Shown piece by piece: positions 51,075-59,050 of a stretch of DNA of 64,000 bases. The notes beneath the pieces were generated by a model. That model searched no databases. It was not told the DNA's origin and saw only the letters and a list, made by a program, of their open reading frames with translations. The DNA comes from Scolanthus callimorphus (Eukaryota > Cnidaria > Anthozoa > Actiniaria > Edwardsiidae): contig CM066922.1 in the NCBI GenBank assembly GCA_033964015.1, positions 20,570,507 through 20,634,506 of the forward strand. The letters are read 5' to 3'. The position numbers and the translations under genes were made by a program. How positions within the stretch are numbered: position 1 is the stretch's first letter; every line of letters starts with the position of its first letter.

Positions 51075-51825
51075 TGCTACAAAATAGCACTGACATATTG
51101 TACAGTGTGATGGACAGTCCTAACTAGTGGGAAATATCGCTACTCCTAGTAATGGACTCCTGCTCATAAGATGCTAAAAATAGCACAAATTATACAGTGT
51201 TGGTGGACAGTCCTAATGTGAAAGATCATCACTCCCCCTGCTTATAAGATGCTAAAAATAGCGCAAGTTCTACAGTGTTGGTGGACAGTCTTAATGTGAG
51301 AGATCGTCACTCCTCCTGCATGCTAAAAATAGCACAAATTCTACAGTGTGGTGGACAGTCCTAATGTGAAAGATCGTCACTCCTAGTAATGGACTCCTGC
51401 CCATAAGATGTTAAAAATAGCACAAATTATACAGTGTGGTGGATAGTCCTAATGTGAAAGATCGTCACTCCTAGTAATGGACTCCTGCTCATAAGATGCT
51501 AAATATAGCACAAATTCTACAGTGTGGTGGACAGTCCTAATGTGAAAGATTGTCACTCCTAGTAATGGACTCCTGCTCATAAGATGCTAAAAACAGCGCA
51601 AATTCTACAGTGTGGTGGATAGTCCTAATGTTTAAGATTGTCACTCCTAATAATGAACTCCTGCTCATAAGATGCTAAAAATAGCGCAAATTCTATAGTG
51701 TGGTGGACAGTCCTAATGTTTAAGATTGTCACTCCTAGTAATGGACTCCTGCTCATAAGATGCTAAAAACAGCGCAAATTGTACAGTGTTGGTGGACAGT
51801 CCTAATGTTTAAGATTGTCACTCTG
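51075..51825. repeat. ~88-bp minisatellite
   Basis: About nine copies of a unit with GGTGGACAGTCCTAATGTGA, AGATCGTCACTCCTAGTAAT, GGACTCCTGCTCATAAGATG and CTAAAAATAGCACAAATT. Some units lack the middle ~17 bp. Variants ATGTGAAAG and ATGTTTAAG segregate to the left and right halves, consistent with block expansion. The last 25 bp of the window (63976-64000) are from the same family. Confidence 0.92.
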
Positions 51826-51934
51826 GGTAATTACCTTTATAGCATGCTGGCGGTTTATTAGGCGTTATCATCTCATAGCAACACCCAGCATTCTCACATT
51901 CAGTTTTGGTTTGATGGTCACAGGGTTGCCTCAT

Positions 51935-53022
51935 TGGTGGCATCAAGTCACAGATAAGGCTTTTTGCTGATGATACAATTGTTAATGGGTTAATCCAGGG
52001 TCTACAGCATGCTGAAGTTCTTCAACATGATCTTGACATGCTATTTGAATGGTCTAGGGTGTGGCAAATGTCCTTTAATACAGACAAATGCAACATAATC
52101 CGAATTCATAGATCGAAAAACCCAACCATCTTCCAGTACACCCTTGGGGGGGACTCCTTTGAAAACGGTCTCCCACCACCCGTACCTGGGGTTGAAATCA
52201 CATCAAGCCTTGATTGGGGAATCCATGTATCAAATATTGTCGGCAAGGCAAACCAGGCATTAGGATTTATCAGGCGCAATCTCGGTAGCTGTTCTGAGAG
52301 TGTAAAGGAGAGGGCATATTCCACTTTGGTGAGGCCGCGCCTGGAGTATGCATGCCTGGGACTCCCACCTACAAAAGCACCAACAGGACATTGAGAGTGT
52401 CCAGCGCAGGGCAGCAAGATTTGTTAAGGGATGTTACAAATATGAGCCAGGGACAGTGACAAATTTACTAAAGGAACTTAATTGGCCTTCAATGGAAACG
52501 CGCCGCAAGATAGCTAGGTTAACAATGTTATATAAAGTAGTTAAAGGGAGGCTGTCACGCAACTGCGCAGCTGTTCTGCGCATCTCAAAACAAAGAAGTA
52601 TCGTCCCGTAACGATGGCCAGCGAAGGCTGAAAGCCAGGAAAACAATCCGGTATAATCTCGCTATTTCTCGTTCCATCCGACCAAATGTTTACGTATTAC
52701 ACATTCTTCAATAGTTTCCTGATACGATGGTATAATTAGTTTTGCTCAGTGATCGTTTTCCTGGAGCATGCGCGTATCGTGGCAGCCTCCCTTTAATGGC
52801 CTTGTTCAAATAGAACTGCCTCCAGAAATCAAGAGACCCATTAGACCAACAAGATTTGCCCACCCCAAAAGGTTTATTAACCTTAGCAGCTCGAGTAATA
52901 CTCATAAATTTTGCTTTTTCACCAGAACTGTAAAGGAGTGGAATCTGCTCCCTAATAGTATAATTGAATTACCAACTTTAAGTGCTTTTAGGGCCGCACT
53001 GGGCAACTACCTAGCTGTTTGA
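51935..53022 (+). mobile_element. LINE reverse-transcriptase fragment, frameshifted and interrupted
   Basis: Starts abruptly at GGCATCAAGTCACAGATAAG just before the catalytic box FADDT (51963-51977). It runs through EWSRVWQMSFNTDKCNIIRI, VKERAYSTLVRPRLEYA, then shifts frame near 52350 to QDIESVQRRAARFVKG and ETRRKIARLTMLYKVV. There it is split by the MITE 52545-52792 and resumes IELPPEIKRPIRPTRFAHPK to KEWNLLPNSIIELPTLSAFR and stop at 53022. Thumb and C-terminal regions are typical of animal non-LTR elements. The 5' half is missing; an AT-rich 3' tail follows. Confidence 0.93.
52545..52792. mobile_element. TTAA-flanked MITE (family F, copy 1) inside the LINE
   Basis: Element of 248 bp with ends AGGGAGGCTGTCACGC / GCGTATCGTGGCAGCCTCCCT, flanked by TTAA at 52541-52544 and 52793-52796. 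Removing it with one TTAA restores the LINE frame (KVV-NGLVQIELPPE). TTAA duplication is the mark of piggyBac-type transposition; the assignment is inference. Family F copy 2 is at 58806-59050. Confidence 0.93.
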
Positions 53023-53572
53023 CATTTACCGTGTATTTTTTATTTTATTTATTTTTTCTTCCATTTTTATTATATCCGCGTAATGCTAACGCTTTTCGGA
53101 TTAATGAATATAAATTAAGGATAGGGATGACTGTGCTACACTCTGGTTTGTTCTAGCGTGAAATTATAGAAGTTGAGATCAATAGAATGCTATTGGTCAA
53201 GTTGTGAATATTTAATAATAATGAAAATAAATAATATAACAATAATGTATTTTAAAAATAAAATGAACTTTATTATAATAATCAAGAGTGGATTACCAAG
53301 AGTTTCCATCAAACAATGCGCACATTTCAAACTCGGTTTTGCTTGCATGCGTGCGCTATGACGTCAATCGTGCGTGCGTACTCTAATAACACTACGGCCT
53401 GTCAGCCAATCGGAGCGCGCGTTTTATGTTGTATAAAAGAAATTAACTAATAAATATATCTTTTTTTAAGGATTGACTAAATATTTTGGTGTGCCATTTT
53501 AACGAGCTAATGCCGTCGAACTGCTGGACCATGACTCCCAAGTAACACATTGTTTCAAGCCGTTCCTGTTAA

Positions 53573-54539
53573 AGTGCCACTAGCACTTAATTTCAGATGT
53601 TATTGCGTTTTTCCCTGTATTTTAGGGCAGCTATAAAAAAAAGGCGTACTGTAATATGTCTTACTTCTGCGGTTCTAGTCGTCGCATTTTCTACCAGTTT
53701 TAGCATTATTTTAATAGACTTCGTAAATGCAATTCAAAAACAATCAATTTTGCTCGATTTTTGTTGGATTGAAGTTCACGACATTTGCAAAGGCCAATCC
53801 GAACGCCTGCTCAATTGAAGTTTTTTAAGACGCCAAAATTTTTTTTCCAAAGTTCTGTTGGTCGTGCTTGTCTAGATCACAGTCTGTTGGTTTGACTTGA
53901 CTGTTTGTTTCATGCAAATTTGGATCCTTCGACCGAGCGGGCAGTTTCCGCATGCTGGAATGTCGAAGAATCCAAATTTGCATGAAAGAAACAGTCAAGT
54001 CAAACCAACAGACCGTGAACTCGACAAGCACAACCAACAGAGAACTTTGGAAATTGTTTTGGGCGTCTTAAAAAACTTCAATTGAGCAGGCGTTCCTATT
54101 GACCTTTGCAAATGTCGCGAACTTCAATCCAACAAAAATCGAGCAAAATTGATCGATAGGTTTTTGAATTGCATATACGAAGTCCATTAAAATAATGCTA
54201 AAACTGGTAGAAAATGCGACGACTAGAACCGCAGAAGTAAGACATATTACAGTACGCCTTTTTTTGGGATAGCTGCCCTAAAATACAGGGAAAAACGCAA
54301 TAACATCTGCAATCCCGGCTCCCTGTGCTGGGTCACGTGCTGCGTCCCTTGGGAATTGACTCTATGAATATCAGGACGAAAACAGCTCATTAAATTCGAA
54401 CTTTGGCGTGAAAATACGCTATTTTCCTTTCAACTTCTGGCAAAAAAATGGCGTAGAGCTAAAGATCATGATTTCTTCTGCTTATGTGCCGAATTTGGTG
54501 GCATTTCAGGCAAGTGACAAATTAGGTGCTAGTGGCACT
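53573..54539. mobile_element. TTAA-flanked ~970-bp foldback element
   Basis: The ends AGTGCCACTAGCAC / GTGCTAGTGGCACT are flanked by TTAA at 53569-53572 and 54540-54543. Inside, 53597-53930 and 53960-54315 are inverted copies ~350 bp long at high identity (e.g. GTTTGACTTGACTGTTTGTT / GAAACAGTCAAGTCAAAC). A unique ~190-bp segment sits before the right end. There is no transposase. Open frames in the arms mirror each other and are not genes. Confidence 0.92.
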
Positions 54540-54649
54540 TTAAGGGAGACGCCGTAGTGTATTCGTGTGATGTAGCGGTCCCCGTTCAAATTTTATAGCA
54601 TTTTCGCGCGCTCTAAACATTTGATAGTTTTATAACTTTTGAACTAAAC

Positions 54650-55007
54650 AAAAAACGTAGATACGGTTTTTGCAGCGTGTAAGCCTCTGCAACGCTGCGC
54701 GAAAGGTTGCTGCAATCGTAGCAGCAGGTAGGATACGATTCTACGTCTCGCAACGAATGCAGCAACGTGCCTCGCATTGCACCGTGTAACAGCGAATCTT
54801 GCAACTTGTCGCACAATTTCGTTCCCAGAAGCCCTCTCGGGTTTCTTTGCGCATGTGCGTTTTGTATCAAAATTGCGGACAAATAGTAAGTTCGTTGCGA
54901 GCACGTTGCGAGCGACCATTGCAAGCTAATATCAGCTACAATGGCTCTTGCAACTTGTCTCGATGGATTGCGAGACAAGTTGCAGAAAACATTGCAGAAC
55001 ATTGTGT
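54650..55007. mobile_element. GCAACTTG-ended decayed element
   Basis: TGCAGCGTGTAAGCCTCTGC at the left is loosely mirrored by GCAGAACATTGTGTAAC at the right; the interior repeats GTTGCGAG / CTCGCAAC words as in the elements at 8994 and 17090. It ends ~25 bp before the exon at 55034-55127, i.e. in that gene's first intron. Confidence 0.5.
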
Positions 55008-55033
55008 AACTCCACCTTCAATGTTATACTTAC

Positions 55034-55127
55034 ACCGTTTGGCAGCGTAGAGATCATCATGGTTCAAGCGGCGGGACTCGCTCACGACAACTGCGCAGAC
55101 AATCAGGACGATAGCGAGGTACTTCAT
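55034..55127 (-). CDS. First exon of a putative small secreted protein
   Basis: ATG at 55127 opens 31 codons: MKYLAIVLIVCAVVVSES is a clear signal peptide. RRLNHDDLYAAKR follows, with a dibasic KR at the end, just before a strong donor (CGGT|GTAAGTAT, phase 1). This layout (signal, short acidic propeptide, KR) is that of neuropeptide, small cysteine-rich or other secreted peptide precursors in cnidarians. The mature part would be in a later exon on the minus strand, which I could not find, so the product class is unknown. Confidence 0.45.
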
Positions 55128-55349
55128 TGTTGTACTTCAATTAAAACAATCTAAAACGCAAGGAGTAGAGGAAGAAATAGATCGAATTTCAGATGACTGT
55201 AGTAAGACCAAATACGCCTAACCAATCATAATCGAGACAAAATACAAGTTGCAGCTGAATGGCTTCCCAGTTAGCCAATCAGAGGCTAGTAAAACTACTA
55301 TCACGCAATAAGCATGTGACTGGTTTCTTTGTAAGCCAAGCCAGGTAAA

Positions 55350-55702
55350 ATAGAGCGGATTTCATTTGACTGTCGAGATTTATTATGTAATTGCGATTGC
55401 TTTGCGTTCTCATTGGTTACTCATTTGTCTCATCCAATCAAATCCTGCGTTAAATGCAATTGTATAATTACTTAGTAATTGGTTCGGCGGTCTGCCGAAT
55501 TCACAGGATTTTCTTGGAGCGCTTGCAAAAGCAAAACACGACAGCAGACAGAAACGTTAAACATTCTAGACAAAACACGGACGAATGTAGGCGGAGTCGA
55601 AGACGTGTGTGGGTGTGGTAGCGGCGTGAACTTTCAAGTCAGTGCGACAGTTCGGTGAGTTCCGTAGTACTTTTCGACTCTCTTCTGAAACCCGCTCTAT
55701 AT
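55350..55702. mobile_element. ATAGAGCGG-ended MITE, copy 1
   Basis: ATAGAGCGGATTTCATTTGA at the left and TGAAACCCGCTCTAT at the right; shares ATTGCGATTGCTTTGCGTTC with 61836-62071. To its left (55160-55345) is a related stretch with TCACGCAATAAGCATGTGAC, the single-copy relative of the 59.3-kb array. Confidence 0.75.
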
Positions 55703-55779
55703 ATGAGTGTGTTTAGCAGAAAAGGAGGCTAGGCCGCTCCATTTTATGCTAGCTCTACTCATTCTCAGTCTCTCACATA

Positions 55780-55975
55780 CACTACACTAACCGGAACCAG
55801 AGGGACGTTAAAGAACCACGAGGACCGTCGGAAGTTGCCCAACCTCAGTGTCACAGAACTCACAATGCTAACACACACTCATGTTTATAAAGCTGGTTCT
55901 ATAGGATGAGTTATCCGTTAATGTAAAGCGCTTTGAGCCGCGAGGATAAGCGCTATATAAGCACGGTTACTTTAC
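55780..55975. mobile_element. SINE/LINE 3'-tail-like sequence
   Basis: GGGACGTTAAAGAACCACG and, at the end, GTAAAGCGCTTTGAGCCGCG with AAGCGCTATATAAGCAC, a 3' tail I associate with animal SINE/LINE families. The span 55980-56780 holds short repeat words (TACCCAGAGCC, near 56580) and no clear exon. Confidence 0.55.
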
Positions 55976-56781
55976 TCTTTTTTCTTAACTCGACAAGAGG
56001 CACCTCACACCTTGTTTTCTTGAACTTGATGACAAGCCTTGGCTCTTGTTGTTGCCAACAAGAATTTTTTTCTTTATTCAACAGGTTGCCTGTTTGCCAC
56101 ACACAGACTAATCTGATGCAACAGCGAGATTAGGTAAGCACATTTAGTGATTTGTAAACCAGCGTGATCTTGACATACAATGTAAAAAGGCTCCTTCTGC
56201 ATGACATATTTGACCCCCAAACTCTGGATTAAGATTTAAGTACTTTGAAACTGCTAGAACAACTTGAGCTTGTAGCGGGAAACAAATCTTCGAAATTGTA
56301 TAGCAGAGAACGCCCAATATCCCTAAATAACAAAAATTCCTGGCAATGTTCAAACATACACGAACATACAACCCAAATAAGCGCTCTTGTGGAATCACGT
56401 GATTTCTGACACACAAAGAACATGATCTCTCTGTATGATAGTCTCTAGTCCAGTCCCTGAACTCTCCTTCGCGGCTCCGCTGTTGTTGCCTGTGGTCGCC
56501 GAAAGGAGAGTCCAGAAACCTTTGTATGCGCATGCGCTAGATCTGACCAAGAACTTGGGTATTTTCGTTACAATCTCGTACCCAGAGCCCGTCATCTTTT
56601 GGCCAGCGGCAAGATTCAGGGCTCTGAAGGAAACGATTTTTAACCCAGATTCTGGGTTTCCGGTTTGATTGTTGTATGAAAAGACTTATTGACATGCATG
56701 ACTATGCTCGTTGTCCCCTGCCACAGGGCACGTTAGAGTTTTGACCCAGAAACGTGTTAGTCATCAAAATATTCAGCCACG

Positions 56782-57522
56782 ATGAAGGTGATTTGTGCAG
56801 GGCTACCGAAATCTGGTACTAAAACCCTTGCAGCCGCATTGAGAACCTTGGGCTACAATGTTTACGACATCGAGGAGCAATTTTACGCGTTTTCCAATGA
56901 ATGGTATGACCTCGTGAAACATGGTAAGCTACCAAACTTCAAATCCATGCTAGAAAACGTCGACGCTGTTACAGATATGCCGGCCAATTTTTACTTCGCT
57001 GAGATCTTGGAAGCATTTCCAGATGCAAAGGTCATTTTGTCGGTGAGGGAAGAAGCGGCATGGCTTAGCAGTGTTGCGAAAGAGATTGAAGAATCCCAAC
57101 AATTCTGGAACAGGAGCCGAATTTTTGTGTACATGTCTCCCTTATGCGCGAAGCTCAAGGAGATTGTAGTGCCGGTGGCTACTGCAGCGTTTGGGACAAA
57201 CAACCCCAGCGCGACTCAAATCCATCGCCACCATTTTCACATGCATAACAGGCGAGTACAGAATACAGTTCCTAAAGATCAATTGCTGATTTACAACGTT
57301 AAGCAACGTTGGGGGCCGATATGCGAGTTCTTGGGTAAACAAGTGCCAGAGAAGCCGTTCCCGCATCAAAACAAGGGGAGCTCTTGGACTAGGGACTATC
57401 AAATATCAGCCGGGGAAAATGAGTTACAGGTTCAAATATTTCGTGAGACCGTCATTGGAATCTCTATTGTGGTTGCTTTCTTTGCAGTTGTTTTGTTTGC
57501 GTATTTTACCTTCGGGCACTAA
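56782..57522 (+). CDS. P-loop sulfotransferase-like protein with C-terminal membrane anchor
   Basis: Complete 246-aa open frame without introns. Residues 3-25 (VICAGLPKSGTKTLAAALRT) form the PAPS/P-loop strand-loop-helix of sulfotransferases. It continues with YNVYDIEE, FPDAKVILSVREEAAWLSSV (the second, 3'-phosphate-binding motif with Arg), and the late WGPICEFLGKQVPEKPFPH, typical of the Sulfotransfer_4 group. Residues ~222-243 (VIGISIVVAFFAVVLFAYFT) are a transmembrane anchor with three residues after it. By family knowledge it would transfer sulfate from PAPS. Members of this group are often annotated only as hypothetical or mis-named epimerases, and the substrate is unknown. ATG context CAGCCACGATGA is acceptable and the P-loop starts at once, so the start is likely right. 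The absence of introns could mean a retrogene or a naturally intronless family. Confidence 0.88.
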   Translation: MKVICAGLPKSGTKTLAAALRTLGYNVYDIEEQFYAFSNEWYDLVKHGKLPNFKSMLENVDAVTDMPANFYFAEILEAFPDAKVILSVREEAAWLSSVAKEIEESQQFWNRSRIFVYMSPLCAKLKEIVVPVATAAFGTNNPSATQIHRHHFHMHNRRVQNTVPKDQLLIYNVKQRWGPICEFLGKQVPEKPFPHQNKGSSWTRDYQISAGENELQVQIFRETVIGISIVVAFFAVVLFAYFTFGH

Positions 57523-57633
57523 GGAACAATTAGAAGGTCAAATTGCGTTTTGCATAGGTCACGCGACCATTATAAATCTCAACATGTTCGTGAATGCACC
57601 ATCGACTAGCGGAAATCAGATTTATATGAATTT

Positions 57634-57844
57634 AGGGGTGGACCATTAGAAATTGGGGGAGGGAGGGTGGCAATTTGTTTGCGCATGATTTTTTTTTCGG
57701 GGACCAGGTTGGGCAAGGGATTTTTATTCGGAATTTCTATGATTTTTTACGAGCTTGGATCTCTGGCAAGAATTTTTTTTTAAGGATTGGCCTTGACCCC
57801 CCCCCCCCCCCCCCCCCCCTAATTTCTAAATGGTCCACCCCTTA
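57634..57844. mobile_element. GGGGTGGACCATTAGAAATT-ended MITE in the 3' flank of the sulfotransferase-like gene
   Basis: GGGGTGGACCATTAGAAATT and AATTTCTAAATGGTCCACCCC are inverted ends; a long C-run is at 57797-57820. It lies ~110 bp after the stop, so it is probably transcribed. The interior has T-runs as in 5866-6045. Confidence 0.85.
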
Positions 57845-58067
57845 TTGGCGCCCCACCAGTGCTAACAAAAATCAATATCCGAATCTCCACTGAATCTATG
57901 TGCATACACCTATTTCAAAAAGATTGCTTTATGTCTTTGCTGTTTCATTCCCCGCGGGGCATTCTGGGAACAACCTTTATGGCGATTTTTGTGGGTAGAA
58001 AGAACTAGTTCATCTTGAAATCAGCTGAGAATATTTAGATGTCGTAAACAACAATTTTGTTGTAGTA

Positions 58068-58533
58068 CAGTAAAAATCCGCATAAAAGAACAAGTGGTTT
58101 AAGAACACTCAGGGTGAAATTTGGTCAAAAAGGTACCTTATACATAAGAACACATGCAGCCTGAAAAATGAAAATTGTTCTTGTATAAAAAAAAATGCTG
58201 CCAGTTAGATTCAAGAACTAGTAACCCACTGTGTTGTAGAGTACCGAGGAGATCAATATAATGTGCTAGTCCATGCACACACTTCTACAGCAGGAATTCC
58301 AGGGTACATTTAGCAATTGTTTTTTTTAGACTTGACTAATTGTTGTTACTAAATGACTGTCAGCTTTCTACCAATCACATTCTTTATTTGACTGTTGGCA
58401 GTGTATGCAGTATTTGATGTTAAGAACACCTTAAGAACATTTTCAGTCTGATTTTGCAGAAAACATCCAATATACAAGAACAAAATCAGCCTGATTCTCC
58501 AAAACACCTGTTCTTTTATGCGGGTTTTTACTG
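58068..58533. mobile_element. TA-flanked mariner-type MITE
   Basis: CAGTAAAAATCCGCATAAAA and TTTTATGCGGGTTTTTACTG are inverted ends bordered by TA (58066-58067, 58534-58535). Sub-terminal AAGAACA words recur. Element of 466 bp, no transposase. Confidence 0.9.
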
Positions 58534-58547
58534 TATTACATTGTTAA

Positions 58548-58669
58548 AGGCCCATCACCAACCGAGAGCCTTTGCGGACACTTAGCCAATCGGAGCACCC
58601 GCAAAACAATGGATCAATTTGAAAACAAAAGAAAACGGGTCGCAAAGGCTCCCGGTTGGTGATGGACCT
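58548..58669. mobile_element. TTAA-flanked MITE, ~122 bp
   Basis: AGGCCCATCACCAACCGAGA and CCCGGTTGGTGATGGACCT are inverted ends, flanked by TTAA at 58544-58547 and 58670-58673. The arms run on to AGCCTTTGCG / CGCAAAGGCT. A CCAAT box is inside. Confidence 0.92.
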
Positions 58670-58805
58670 TTAAGCCGCCAGAAAATGGAATACCCAGAAT
58701 GCCACGCGGGAAATGAAACACCAATAACCAACTACAAACACCAAGCAATGGTTTTTGAAATTTTGAACTCAAGGTGTCCTGATCTAGCCAAAGACAAATC
58801 CACGC

Positions 58806-59050
58806 AACTGTCACGCAACTGCGCAGCTGTTATGTGCATCTCAAAGTATCGTCGTCCCGTAACAATGGCCAGCGACGGCTTAAATCCTCGAAAAAAAATC
58901 GTTTATCTCGCTATTTCTCGATCGTTGGACCATTCTTTTTAGCATTACATATCCTTAAATAGTTATCTGATAGGATGGTCTTATTAGTTTTGCTTTTGAA
59001 TCAGAGTGATCGCTCCTGAGCATGCGCGTAGCGTGACAGGCTTCGTTTGA
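58806..59050. mobile_element. MITE family F, copy 2
   Basis: Co-linear with 52545-52792: CTGTCACGCAACTGCGCAGC, GTAACAATGGCCAGCGACGG, CTCGCTATTTCTCG, GAGCATGCGCGTAGCGTGAC. The outermost bases and TTAA flanks are lost. Its right end overlaps a possible coding exon (58984-59115, minus). Confidence 0.85.

Noticed and set aside
51075..51825. Regular repeats that could suggest a CRISPR-like array
   Set aside because: Units are contiguous with no unique spacers, and the DNA is eukaryotic. The same applies to 33921-34300 and 59305-59690.
53597..54085. Open frames on both strands (e.g. 53597-53818, 53825-54037, 53897-54085)
   Set aside because: They lie in the two arms of the TTAA foldback and mirror each other.
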